A program made the translations under genes and the position numbers. A stretch of DNA of 64,000 nt from Bacteroidota bacterium (lineage in GTDB: Bacteria > Bacteroidota > Bacteroidia > Bacteroidales > UBA10428): assembly GCA_016699695.1 (NCBI GenBank), contig CP065006.1, positions 1,984,001 to 2,048,000 on the forward strand, in the 5' to 3' direction. This document shows positions 44,479-52,805 of this stretch, one piece after another; within the stretch, counting starts at the first letter, position 1, and each line of letters starts with the position of its first letter. The notes under the pieces were generated by a model, which was not told the DNA's origin, did no database searches, and saw nothing but the letters and a program-made list of their open reading frames with translations.

Positions 44479-44509
44479 CAAAGATAGATTTATGATCACA
44501 AAAAACCAA
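44479..44509 (-). promoter_or_regulatory. Complete Bacteroidota promoter of ileS
   Basis: On the minus strand TTG (44509-44507), a 20-bp spacer and TATCTTTG (44486-44479), then about 33 nt to the ATG at 44446. It is one of the two complete -33/-7 matches in the window, and it also rules out the upstream start at 44509. Confidence 0.75.
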
Positions 44510-44560
44510 TTTTGAGAGTAAAAGAATAGCGTGCTGAAAATCAACAGGTTGTTGCTAGAA

Positions 44561-45607
44561 TTAAGCCCGGCTGAGAGTAAATGTGAAGGAGGTTCCCTGG
44601 TTTATTTCGCTACGTACATTGATGGTCTGGTTGTGTGCTTCGATGATATGTTTTACAATAGCCAGTCCAAGTCCAGTTCCACCCATTTCGCGTGAGCGGC
44701 TTTTATCGGTGCGGTAAAAGCGCTCGAAAATACGAGGAAGGTCTTTTTCTGAAATGCCCATACCATCGTCCGATACCTCTACCAACACACTGTCTTCCAT
44801 ATCCATAAATTCCACCTTAGTGGTTCCTTTGTTATGGCCGTATTTTATAGAGTTGATAACCAAATTGTTCAATACTTCCGTTAGTCGTTTTTTATCTCCC
44901 ATCACGTAGATGGGTTTTTCGCTCGCATGGACTAGTTTAAGTTTAATATTTCGCTCTTTTGCAAGAATATCGTGTTCTTCGAATACATCTTCTACCAGTC
45001 GGACAATGTTAAGCTTTTTAATGTCGAGTTTAAGTTCGCCCGATTCCAAACGAGAAATAGATTCCAGGTCATTCACGATGGAAATGAGCCTGTTAACACT
45101 CTTGTCGGTGCGCTCGAGGTAATAGCGGTTTACCGATTCATCTTCCAAACCTCCATCAAGCAAGGTGGAAACATACCCCTGAATATTAAAGATAGGTGTT
45201 TTAAGTTCGTGCGATACGTTGCCCAGAAACTCCCGTCGGTATTTTTCGAGTTGCCTTAGCTGAGCAATTTCCCTGGTTTTGCGCTTAGCCCAAACTAAAA
45301 CATCGTTCTGCACATCCTGGATCATGTCGTTGTCCATTTCGTCGAAGTTGTTTTTGAGCTGCCCCTCGGTGTATTTGATGCTTTGAATGGTTTTGTAGAT
45401 TGGTTTTAATTTCTTGTATATAAAGTTATTAAGCGAATAAAATACGATGAGAAAAATGCTAAAAAACACCAACAAGCCAACAAACAGAAGGATGACCAGA
45501 TAGTGGGCATCGACAAACAAAAACCAGAGCAATCCGGCCAGTACATTAATAATGGCCGAAATTATAGCGATTATAATTGCTTGTTGTTTGGGCGAAATAC
45601 TTCGCAT
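44561..45607 (-). CDS. Sensor histidine kinase (PhoR-like)
   Basis: 348 residues. Two hydrophobic helices near the N-terminus (residues 10-32 and 37-60) enclose a very short periplasmic turn, so sensing is probably intramembrane. The dimerisation/phospho-acceptor motif is FLGNVSHELKTPIFNIQGYV, the N box ADVLNNLVINSIKYGHN-like (sequence EVLNNLVINSIKYG), G1 VSDDGMGI, F box FERFYRTDKSR and G2 MGGTGLGLAIVK. No response regulator gene is adjacent, so the partner is elsewhere. A TATTTTTG promoter element lies just upstream. Confidence 0.93.
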   Translation of the reverse strand: MRSISPKQQAIIIAIISAIINVLAGLLWFLFVDAHYLVILLFVGLLVFFSIFLIVFYSLNNFIYKKLKPIYKTIQSIKYTEGQLKNNFDEMDNDMIQDVQNDVLVWAKRKTREIAQLRQLEKYRREFLGNVSHELKTPIFNIQGYVSTLLDGGLEDESVNRYYLERTDKSVNRLISIVNDLESISRLESGELKLDIKKLNIVRLVEDVFEEHDILAKERNIKLKLVHASEKPIYVMGDKKRLTEVLNNLVINSIKYGHNKGTTKVEFMDMEDSVLVEVSDDGMGISEKDLPRIFERFYRTDKSRSREMGGTGLGLAIVKHIIEAHNQTINVRSEINQGTSFTFTLSRA

Positions 45608-45888
45608 TCAGTGTATTTTTTAGTGGGGCAAAAATAGTTAAGGCTATGAGACTTAGCTTACAACTTGTGTTAAGTTTATGCTAACATTAAGTTACTAAAC
45701 TTTAATCACAAATCGGTTTAGAGTTGTAAACAAGTGTTCGAAAGCGTTCATTTTATTTTAAAATTGATACTTGAATCAAGGGTTCTTAATAAAGTCTTGA
45801 CTGGCATTAATTGATTATAAAACAAATACATATAAGGTTTTGGCACACTTCCTGTAAATTTACTGATCAAACCACAAAATAGCACACC
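45608..45888. other. 281-bp divergent intergenic region upstream of the first W-M-motif gene
   Basis: It contains the minus-strand element TATTTTTG (45636-45629) for the histidine kinase gene. The rest is AT-rich leader and promoter sequence for the small secreted protein at 45889; no exact -7 match is visible on the plus strand. Confidence 0.4.
45629..45636 (-). promoter_or_regulatory. -7 element TATTTTTG for the histidine kinase gene
   Basis: A TAnnTTTG match on the minus strand, 21 nt upstream of the ATG at 45607. Confidence 0.4.
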
Positions 45889-46266
45889 ATGAAAACAATG
45901 AACGTTAACTCAGAACCCAAGACTCTACAACTAGTCTTTACATTACTTCTTATCCTTGTTGCTCATAGCTTTCTGGCAGGTCAGCCTACCTGTAATCAAA
46001 AACAAACTAACGATAGTCTTACTACGGTGATGGCAAGTTTGGTAAAATCTTCAGATAACCAATTATCCAAAATTTTTTCAGCAAATTATTCAGTTTCTGT
46101 TTCTGGTAGTTCAGAATTTGCCAGCTACGAGTTCATGGAAGAAAAGTTAGTGCTCGAAGACTGGATGCTTGATCCGCATCATATCTCTTGGACAGTTGCA
46201 ATGGAAACCGAAAAAGAAGAAGACATCGAACTTGAGCCCTGGATGTTGGATTTATCGGCCTGGTAA
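45889..46266 (+). CDS. Small secreted protein with duplicated W-M motif, member 1
   Basis: 125 residues. A signal peptide or anchor (LVFTLLLILVAHSFLAG) is followed by a low-complexity Ser/Asn-rich middle. Two copies of an acidic motif follow: EEKLVLEDWMLDPHHISW at residues 84-101 and EEDIELEPWMLDLSAW at 110-125, the last residue of the protein. The only counterpart in the window is the gene at 54128, which has the same two-copy arrangement and the same C-terminal end, but otherwise unrelated sequence. I cannot assign a function. A strong terminator follows it, so it is monocistronic. Confidence 0.75.
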   Translation: MKTMNVNSEPKTLQLVFTLLLILVAHSFLAGQPTCNQKQTNDSLTTVMASLVKSSDNQLSKIFSANYSVSVSGSSEFASYEFMEEKLVLEDWMLDPHHISWTVAMETEKEEDIELEPWMLDLSAW

Positions 46267-46290
46267 GATATTTTTCATGAAAAGTTCAAA

Positions 46291-46323
46291 AAAACTACCG
46301 ATCGGCAGAACGGTAGTTTTTTT
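46291..46323 (+). terminator. Intrinsic terminator after W-M-motif gene 1
   Basis: A 10-bp perfect stem AAAACTACCG/CGGTAGTTTT (46291-46300 with 46311-46320) with a 10-nt loop and a run of seven T. Confidence 0.9.
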
Positions 46324-46388
46324 GGCATGAAATTGGGTTGATGGCTTTCGGATTCCACAAAAATGGATATAGACAGGTAAACAATTGG

Positions 46389-46418
46389 TTGAGTTAATTG
46401 TTGCAATTATTATATTTG
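46389..46418 (+). promoter_or_regulatory. Complete Bacteroidota promoter of the TPR gene
   Basis: TTG (46389-46391), a 19-bp spacer and TATATTTG (46411-46418), 40 nt before the ATG at 46459. It is the clearest -33/-7 pair on the plus strand. Confidence 0.75.
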
Positions 46419-46458
46419 AGGCTTTATCTTTAAATCGAATAATTATTCTAAAATTAAA

Positions 46459-47445
46459 ATGTATATGAAGAAGAATGTTGTATTGTTTTTATTGCTTGCC
46501 ATGTTTGTGACCAAGCTTTCGGCACAAACCATCGAAGAGGCTACTCAGGCCTATAATGCGGGTGTTACTGCCAACAACGAAGGGAATTTGGAAGAAGCAA
46601 TTGTACAGTTTACTGCCTGTCTGGAAATGAGCCAGAAAATTTTTGCAGAATCGGCCGATGAGCAAGCCGATAACTATGTAATGACCATTAAACCTATATT
46701 GCCCGACCTTTATTATAAACTCGGATCAAGCCAGATTAAAAATAGCGAAATCGATAAGGGAATAGCTACTTTGAATAAGTGCATTGAAGTGAGCAAGTCA
46801 TTTGGAAATGAAGCCACAGTAGCCAAGACCGAAAAAGCCCTTTTGCAGGTTTATTACAAAAGGGGAGTAGCCAGTTTTAAAGAGAAGAATTACGAAAGTG
46901 CTCTCACCGACATGGATCAGGTATTGGTTTATGATCCTAATTATGTTTCGGCATATTATTTAAAATCTGTTGTTTACAGTACTACCGAAAACGATGAGCT
47001 TTTAAGGCTTACAGCTAACAAAGGAATAGAGGTGGCCCTTGAAGCAAATGATACAAGCAACGAACAGAAGATACGCTCGAATGCTAAAAAATACTTTCTG
47101 AAAAAAGGAAATGCAGCCAAGAGTGCGAAAAACTATAGCGAAGCTATTTTGGCTTTAAACTCTTCGCTCGAATACGATGCCACCGATGCCACTACCCTGT
47201 ATCTTCTTTCATCGACCTATTTCGATAAATCGGATTATGTAAAAGCTATCGAGTTTGGAGAGAAAGCAATTGCAAACGAAAAAGGAGGTAACGAGGACAA
47301 AGCTAAAATTTACATGGTTATTGCTGAGTCGAATGCCAAAAATGGTAATGTTGAAGCTGCCTGTGCCGCTTACAAAAAAGCAGCTTATGGACAATATACC
47401 GAACTTGCCAATTACAGGATTGAGCACGAATTGAAGTGTCAATAA
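46459..47445 (+). CDS. Secreted tetratricopeptide-repeat protein
   Basis: 328 residues with a signal peptide (VVLFLLLAMFVTKLSAQ). Several TPR units follow, for example AYNAGVTANNEGNLEEAIVQ, GVASFKEKNYESALTDMDQV, GNAAKSAKNYSEAILALNSS, YFDKSDYVKAIEFGEKAI and ESNAKNGNVEAACAAYKKAA. They should form a superhelical protein-binding scaffold in the periplasm. Its partner is unknown. A second ATG at 46465 is an equally good start. It has its own promoter and terminator. Confidence 0.9.
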   Translation: MYMKKNVVLFLLLAMFVTKLSAQTIEEATQAYNAGVTANNEGNLEEAIVQFTACLEMSQKIFAESADEQADNYVMTIKPILPDLYYKLGSSQIKNSEIDKGIATLNKCIEVSKSFGNEATVAKTEKALLQVYYKRGVASFKEKNYESALTDMDQVLVYDPNYVSAYYLKSVVYSTTENDELLRLTANKGIEVALEANDTSNEQKIRSNAKKYFLKKGNAAKSAKNYSEAILALNSSLEYDATDATTLYLLSSTYFDKSDYVKAIEFGEKAIANEKGGNEDKAKIYMVIAESNAKNGNVEAACAAYKKAAYGQYTELANYRIEHELKCQ

Positions 47446-47466
47446 ACTCTTTGTAATTTTTTTATG

Positions 47467-47526
47467 CCTGAAGGCTTTCTAAGACTGGGTAAGACCCTTT
47501 TGTCTGAAAAGCTTTCAGGTTTTTTA
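47467..47526 (+). terminator. Terminator after the TPR gene
   Basis: A long imperfect hairpin pairs CCTGAAGGCTTTC and AAGAC with GTCTGAAAAGC and TTTCAGG, closed by an inner loop near 47487-47500, and is followed by tttttta. The stem is strong despite bulges. Confidence 0.8.
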
Positions 47527-47613
47527 TTTTACCAAGAATCATATTTCATATCTGGTATTTGCATTGATAATTGATTGAATTAACTTACAGACTTGTTATC
47601 AATTCATTCCCCG

Positions 47614-48303
47614 ATGGATCATCTGAGTATCAAGCAATGGGCGCTCGAAGACCGTCCACGTGAAAAATTACTTCAAAACGGCCCCAGAGTTTTATCCGAT
47701 GCCGAATTAATAGCCATTCTCATAGGCAGTGGTACCCGTGAACTTTCTGCAGTTGAACTGGCAAGAAAAATTCTAGCAATCACCGGCAACAATCTTACTG
47801 ATTTGGGACGATTAAATGTTGCAGAACTTACCCGCATCAAAGGCATTGGACAGGCCAGGGCTGTTTCGGTAGTTGCTGCGCTGGAGCTAGGTCGTCGAAG
47901 ACGCGAATCGGAACCCTCGCAAAGGGAAAAGATTACTACCAGCCAGCAAGCATATAATGTTTTTGGCGATTTACTGAAAGATCTTCATCATGAAGAATTC
48001 TGGATTGCATGCCTGAACCAGGCCAATCAGCTTATCGAAAAATCGATTCTTAGCAGTGGGGGCATTTCAGGCACCGTAATCGATGTTAGAATGATTATGA
48101 AAAAAGCTGTGGACTTGCGGGCTGCATCCCTTATCCTTTGCCATAATCATCCTTCGGGAAATATTCAATATAGTCAGCAAGACCTTCAGATTACCCAAAA
48201 AGTAAAAGAAGCTGCAAAGTATTTTGATATCACATTGCTCGATCATCTTATTGTGGCTGGCAATAAATATTTTAGCTTTGCCGACGAAGGTTTAATCGTT
48301 TAA
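47614..48303 (+). CDS. radC: RadC-family protein (JAB/MPN domain)
   Basis: 229 residues from ATG 47614; a TTG at 47593 is the only longer option. The N-terminal helix-hairpin-helix region is LTRIKGIGQARAVSVVAALE, and the C-terminal metal-binding JAMM motif is CHNHPSGNIQYSQQD. Members are called DNA-repair proteins by history, but the biochemical role is unsettled; a metallo-isopeptidase-like or nuclease function is possible. It is followed ten bases later by a DUF4296 lipoprotein gene, and both probably share a transcript. Confidence 0.92.
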   Translation: MDHLSIKQWALEDRPREKLLQNGPRVLSDAELIAILIGSGTRELSAVELARKILAITGNNLTDLGRLNVAELTRIKGIGQARAVSVVAALELGRRRRESEPSQREKITTSQQAYNVFGDLLKDLHHEEFWIACLNQANQLIEKSILSSGGISGTVIDVRMIMKKAVDLRAASLILCHNHPSGNIQYSQQDLQITQKVKEAAKYFDITLLDHLIVAGNKYFSFADEGLIV

Positions 48304-48313
48304 AACAATATAC

Positions 48314-49102
48314 ATGCGCTTTGCAAATCTAATTATTGGTTTTTGTTTGCTTGCTCTGGTGCTTGCTTGCCAAAAGGGGCCTGACACAAAAAGTATTCCC
48401 CACGAAAAGTTGGTAAACCTGCTTGTCGATTTGCATTTAGCCGATGCATTGGCTACCGATTACCAGTTGCCCCATCAGCTGCGGACAGTCGATTCTCTGA
48501 ACCTTTATTCTTCGGTTTTGAAAAAGCATGGCACCGATAAGGCTAGTTTCGATTCCACCATGAAGTGGTATGCCTACCACCCTAAAAAACTCGATGCCCT
48601 TTACGACGAGGTATTTGGCGCTCTCGATAAACAAAATGAGGAATATCAAAAACTGATTGGCTATTTCGCCTCTTCGGATGTAGAACAAGTATTTACCATG
48701 AACCGTTTCATGAAAATTGAAGGCGATACTGCAAGCTATCCGCCAACTTATCGCATGGAGAGCAAAGGAATGGGTGTTTATTTGTTCGAAGTAAAAGTGC
48801 GTCTTTTTGCCAACGACCTTTCGGAGAATCCGGAATTGTTGATTTATTTTTATAAAGATATTGCGGACAGCGATGTAAATCAGCGGCTTGAAGTGGCAAA
48901 GGCTCCTTTGTACAAGTCGAACTTTGTGAGAGATTATCAGTTTGTTTTTCATCTCACCGAAGACTATTCCTATATTGCTGTTGTTCTTCCTCAGCTCGAA
49001 TCTGGTGAGGCGAATTTCTTTAAAAGTATGGAGTTATCAAGCATAAAGGTGAAAAAATACAATGGTTCCCTGGAGGCTACAAATCAGAAAGATAAAAGAT
49101 AA
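48314..49102 (+). CDS. DUF4296 lipoprotein
   Basis: 262 residues. Lipoprotein signal MRFANLIIGFCLLALVLAC, Cys19. The DUF4296 domain follows (VNLLVDLHLADALATDYQLP, YSSVLKKHGTDKASFDSTMK, LDALYDEVFGALDKQNEEYQ). The C-terminal half is a beta-rich extension of about 130 residues not covered by that domain. The family is Bacteroidota-specific with unknown function and usually lies beside lipid or protein-export genes. Its stop codon overlaps the next start (TAATG). Confidence 0.85.
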   Translation: MRFANLIIGFCLLALVLACQKGPDTKSIPHEKLVNLLVDLHLADALATDYQLPHQLRTVDSLNLYSSVLKKHGTDKASFDSTMKWYAYHPKKLDALYDEVFGALDKQNEEYQKLIGYFASSDVEQVFTMNRFMKIEGDTASYPPTYRMESKGMGVYLFEVKVRLFANDLSENPELLIYFYKDIADSDVNQRLEVAKAPLYKSNFVRDYQFVFHLTEDYSYIAVVLPQLESGEANFFKSMELSSIKVKKYNGSLEATNQKDKR

Positions 49103-49869
49103 TGCCAACCTTCTTATTCGATCAGATAATTTTTGGACCTGTAAAAAGTCGTCGCCTGGGCGTTTCATTAGGCATTAATCTGTTGCCTTCGACGAGTAAG
49201 GTGTGTAATTTCGATTGTATATATTGCGAATGTGGACTTACAAAGAGTACTGTCGGCAAACTGCCTGAAAGGAAAGAGGTGATTCAGAAGCTCGAGTCTT
49301 TTTTAAAGCAATCGAACCAGGAAGGTAAAACCATCGATGCCATTACTTTTGCCGGAAACGGTGAACCTACTATGCATGCAGATTTTGCGGGAATCATTGA
49401 CGATACTTACAAGCTTCGAAACCTTTATTACCCAAAGGCAGAAATAGCGCTGCTGAGCAATGCCACTACCCTGGGGAGCAGCAAGGTGCTTAGGGCATTC
49501 GAAAAGATCGATCAGTGCATCCTAAAACTCGATTCGGTCAATCCTTCTACGGTAAAACTTTTAAATTGTCCACTTGGGAATTTCAGCATAGAACAAACTA
49601 TTCAAAGACTCAGGCAACTTAAAGGAATTATCATTCAAACTATGTTTGTAAAAGGTAGTTTCAAAGGCATTGCTGTGGACAATACTACGGAAGAAGAATT
49701 GGTTCCCTGGCTCGAAACACTTTCAGCCATTCATCCTTCTATGGTTATGATTTATACCATTGCGCGCGATACCCCTTTCGATACACTCGAAAAAGTGCCT
49801 TTGAAACAATTAGAAGACATTGGAAAAAGGGTTGAAGCTCTCGGGATTCAGGTTCAAATATCGGGCTAA
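49102..49869 (+). CDS. Radical SAM protein
   Basis: 255 residues. The 4Fe-4S motif is CNFDCIYCECG near residue 35, giving CxxxCxxC. The GNGEPTMH and LLSNATTL segments follow the core barrel. The N-terminus (FGPVKSRRLGVSLGINLLPS) is the signature of the COG0731-type group, related to archaeal wyosine-synthesis proteins but with unproven function in bacteria. The start codon overlaps the DUF4296 stop, so translation is coupled. The glycosyltransferase gene follows after three bases. Confidence 0.92.
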   Translation: MPTFLFDQIIFGPVKSRRLGVSLGINLLPSTSKVCNFDCIYCECGLTKSTVGKLPERKEVIQKLESFLKQSNQEGKTIDAITFAGNGEPTMHADFAGIIDDTYKLRNLYYPKAEIALLSNATTLGSSKVLRAFEKIDQCILKLDSVNPSTVKLLNCPLGNFSIEQTIQRLRQLKGIIIQTMFVKGSFKGIAVDNTTEEELVPWLETLSAIHPSMVMIYTIARDTPFDTLEKVPLKQLEDIGKRVEALGIQVQISG

Positions 49870-49872
49870 ATT

Positions 49873-50880
49873 ATGGTAAGCCTTGTAGCCGCGCTCGATT
49901 GGGGGCTTGGTCATACTACCCGTATGTTACCGCTTATCGGACAATTGTTGGACGAGGGTCACGAAGTTTTGGTAACGGCAACGCCTCAGCAGAAAAGTAT
50001 TTACAAAGAAGCCTTTTCGAATATTATTGTGCTGGATATTCCTTCTTCTGGTCCGGTGTTTTCAAAGCGTCAGAATCAGTTATGGTCTCTTTTAATCTAT
50101 CTGCCTCAGTTTTTTGTTACCATTGTTCTTGATGGTTGGCGGGCAAGAAAATGGGTGAAACAGCACCATGTGGAAAGAATTATTTCCGATAACCGTTATG
50201 GTTTCAGGAGTAAGCTGGCTTTGAATATTATTGTGACCCACCAGTTGAATATTATACCCCCAAGGGCTTTGCAATGGAGCAACATTGTTCTAAAAAAGTT
50301 GAATTCCTGGGCCATTGACCAGTTCGACGAATGCTGGGTTCCGGATTATTCCGATAACCAGATGGCTGGACGTTTGTCGGAAAGAAATGCCGACATTAAA
50401 ATTCCGCTGCTTTATCTTGGTATCCTCTCCCGCTTTAAAATGGTCACTGCTATTCAACCTGCAAATAAACCATGGGTATTGATTCTTATTTCAGGTCCGG
50501 AAAAGCAACGTACGGTTTTTGAACAGCTCATGCGGAGTCTGGTGGAATCAAGTTCCAAACCCTCTTCCTGTTTGATAGTGCGCGGATTGCCCGATTCTGC
50601 TGCTCCCTCTTTTCCATTTTCAATCAATCATTGCCCGGCCGGGTTGTTAAAAGGACTTATTGAAAATGCTGAAGTAATAATCTGCCGTGCAGGTTACACC
50701 ACACTCATGGATCTTGAATGCCTTCGTCGAAGAGCCATTCTGGTCCCTACACCAGGACAGCCAGAGCAGGAATACCTTGCTGCTTTCCATGCACAGTCCG
50801 GGAGACATGCCACGATATTGCAAAAAGACCTGGCTGGAAATTCTCTGGAGGGCTTGATCAAATTACTTTTACCCAGTTAA
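49873..50880 (+). CDS. Glycosyltransferase related to the MurG/GT28 group
   Basis: 335 residues. The N-terminal Rossmann domain begins SLVAALDWGLGHTTRMLPLI, the MurG-style GHTxR loop. The C-terminal donor-binding domain has LILISGPEKQRTVFEQLM, then NAEVIICRAGYTTLMDL and the late ILVPTPGQPEQEYLA motif, which match the GT28 C-terminal pattern. It probably transfers a sugar from a nucleotide donor in the cytosol or at the membrane; the acceptor is unknown. It is the last gene of the radC-DUF4296-radical SAM unit. Confidence 0.85.
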   Translation: MVSLVAALDWGLGHTTRMLPLIGQLLDEGHEVLVTATPQQKSIYKEAFSNIIVLDIPSSGPVFSKRQNQLWSLLIYLPQFFVTIVLDGWRARKWVKQHHVERIISDNRYGFRSKLALNIIVTHQLNIIPPRALQWSNIVLKKLNSWAIDQFDECWVPDYSDNQMAGRLSERNADIKIPLLYLGILSRFKMVTAIQPANKPWVLILISGPEKQRTVFEQLMRSLVESSSKPSSCLIVRGLPDSAAPSFPFSINHCPAGLLKGLIENAEVIICRAGYTTLMDLECLRRRAILVPTPGQPEQEYLAAFHAQSGRHATILQKDLAGNSLEGLIKLLLPS

Positions 50881-50962
50881 ATCAATTAATTTGGTTTCCC
50901 GCAAGGCTGGACAGGCAATCCTTCGCCTTTTATTGGTTAATTCGGGTTAAATTGTCTGTAGC

Positions 50963-51877
50963 TTATTCTTGCATTTTAAAGGCAAAGCCAATACTTTTCC
51001 ACTTAAATATTTTTTTCGAAATAAGTAGGTAGAGTATGGCAAACACTACAAAAAAAATGAGCATCGCATTGGCATTGTAATGGTTCATTTTAATAAGCGA
51101 TGGTGTTTGCAGCACAGAGCCTGAATAACCTACCAGGGTTGCTCCGAAAAAATTATTTATCGTGTGAATGGCAATGGGCATTTCAAGACCTCCGTCTAGT
51201 AAAACCAGAATGCCCATAAATAATCCAAAGCCAACATAGTAAGTCATCGAAGGTAGAAATCCGAATTGTTTTACTTCAGGGTTGCTGAAATGAAGTAATC
51301 CAAAAGCCAGGGAGGTTACCAGCAAGGCAATTATTTTCGACCGGCTAAGAATACCTAGGCCTTGAAAAAGATTTCCCCGGAAATACAACTCTTCAGCTCC
51401 AGCCTGCAAGGGGATCATGAGTATAGAAATAACTAGCAAAACATAAAATTCGGAGGCCTTGTAGTTAAAGGAGTATTGTTCCGGAGTAAATCCATAGGTA
51501 ATAATTTCGGCTACTATCAACATAACACCCCAGGTGATGAGAGCAAAGAAAAAATTCTTCCAGCGTATTCTTGAGGCCGAGGTGAATATCTCCCGAAGGC
51601 TTTGACCGTGTATGTAGCGCATAGCCAGAAGCAAGGCAAAAAAGGTCAGCACCATGGGCAACATAATTAAAAACAAGCCCATGTTTTGGCTGATTCCAAT
51701 GATTTCAGGGTTAAGTGAGGCCTTGTAGTCGAGAGCTTCGCCCGATGAAAGGTTTTTTAAAATGATTACCAGCGACAAGGGAAGCGACCCTATAAACTGG
51801 GCAGCACCCACGATAAAGAAAGTAATCAGGTACCGCCACCACTGGTTCTCGTTTTTAAGGGCTTGTTCAATATACAT
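50963..51877 (-). CDS. CPBP-family intramembrane metalloprotease
   Basis: 304 residues with about eight membrane segments. The motifs are AGAEELYFRGNLFQ (EExxxR), a GLLHFSNPE segment with FHxxN-like His, and IAIHTINNFF with the third His. They define the CAAX-protease/bacteriocin-processing (CPBP) family. Functions in Bacteroidota are mostly unknown; some members process prenylated or secreted peptides. It is convergent with the glycosyltransferase gene, with 82 bp between them and no obvious terminator. Confidence 0.92.
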   Translation of the reverse strand: MYIEQALKNENQWWRYLITFFIVGAAQFIGSLPLSLVIILKNLSSGEALDYKASLNPEIIGISQNMGLFLIMLPMVLTFFALLLAMRYIHGQSLREIFTSASRIRWKNFFFALITWGVMLIVAEIITYGFTPEQYSFNYKASEFYVLLVISILMIPLQAGAEELYFRGNLFQGLGILSRSKIIALLVTSLAFGLLHFSNPEVKQFGFLPSMTYYVGFGLFMGILVLLDGGLEMPIAIHTINNFFGATLVGYSGSVLQTPSLIKMNHYNANAMLIFFVVFAILYLLISKKIFKWKSIGFAFKMQE

Positions 51878-51995
51878 TTTTATAGTAGTTGAAGGGTTAA
51901 TTTATTTTAATTTTTCGGTAAGCTTTAATTTACTTCCGGGTTTGACTGGAAAAACCTAATATTCCATTGCATGAGGCAAGCAGGATAACATAGAG

Positions 51996-52805
51996 CTAAA
52001 ATTGTAAAATCAGGTCTTTCATAATGGTGGCCATTCTGGGTTCCGCTTTCGAAGCGGCAATTTGTACCTGTTCATGTGTGATGGTCTCAATTTTACCTGA
52101 TATTCCTAAATCGGTAATTACTGAAATGGCAAAACATTTCATGCCCATCTGGTTTGCAACAATTGCTTCGGGTACGGTCGACATTCCAACTGCATCGCCA
52201 CCAATAATACGGAAATATCTATATTCAGCAGGGGTTTCATAAGTTGGTCCGGTAGTGGCCACATATACACCCTGGTGTACTTGAATTTTTTTCGATGCAG
52301 CAAGCTTTAGGGCATGATTGATAAGTTCTTTACTGTATGCCTGGCTCATATCCGGAAAGCGGGCACCGAACTCGGCACTGTGCGCACCAATAAGCGGATT
52401 GGGCATTAAGTTAATATGGTCAGTTATAATCATCAGATCTCCGATGTTGTATTCAGGGTTCATGCCGCCGCTGGCATTGGAAAGAAAAAGATATTCCACT
52501 CCCAGATATTTTAATACCCTTACCGGATAGGCCAGTTGCTCCATCGAATAGCCTTCGTAATAGTGAATTCGACCCTGCATGATCAGTATTTCTTTATCGC
52601 CGATTCGGGCGTGAATCAGATTGCCCGAATGGCCTTCCACAGTTGTTTGCGGAAAGTCTGGAATTGAACGATATGGAATTTCATGCAGAATTTCCACATC
52701 TCTAATAAAACCTCCCAGACCCGATCCGAGAATTAGGGCTTTATTGGGTTTGCTTTCTATAATTTTATGGATGTATTCGGCCGATCTTTTTATTTTTTGT
52801 AACAT
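51996..52805 (-). CDS. punA: Purine-nucleoside phosphorylase (trimeric type)
   Basis: 269 residues. The phosphate-binding and base-binding motifs are LGSGLGGFI, TTVEGHSGNLI, GRIHYYEGY, SNASGGMN, TTGPTYETPAE and GMSTVPEAIVA. It phosphorolyses inosine and guanosine in purine salvage in the cytosol. Its start lies 41 bp inside the end of lpxK, so the two are translationally coupled. I recall the order sppA, lpxK, purine-nucleoside phosphorylase from other Bacteroidales. Confidence 0.95.
   Translation of the reverse strand: MLQKIKRSAEYIHKIIESKPNKALILGSGLGGFIRDVEILHEIPYRSIPDFPQTTVEGHSGNLIHARIGDKEILIMQGRIHYYEGYSMEQLAYPVRVLKYLGVEYLFLSNASGGMNPEYNIGDLMIITDHINLMPNPLIGAHSAEFGARFPDMSQAYSKELINHALKLAASKKIQVHQGVYVATTGPTYETPAEYRYFRIIGGDAVGMSTVPEAIVANQMGMKCFAISVITDLGISGKIETITHEQVQIAASKAEPRMATIMKDLILQF

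Noticed and set aside
44447..44509. Possible N-terminal extension of ileS by 21 residues
   Set aside because: A complete TTG-N20-TATCTTTG promoter lies inside this stretch, so the longer start would not be transcribed.
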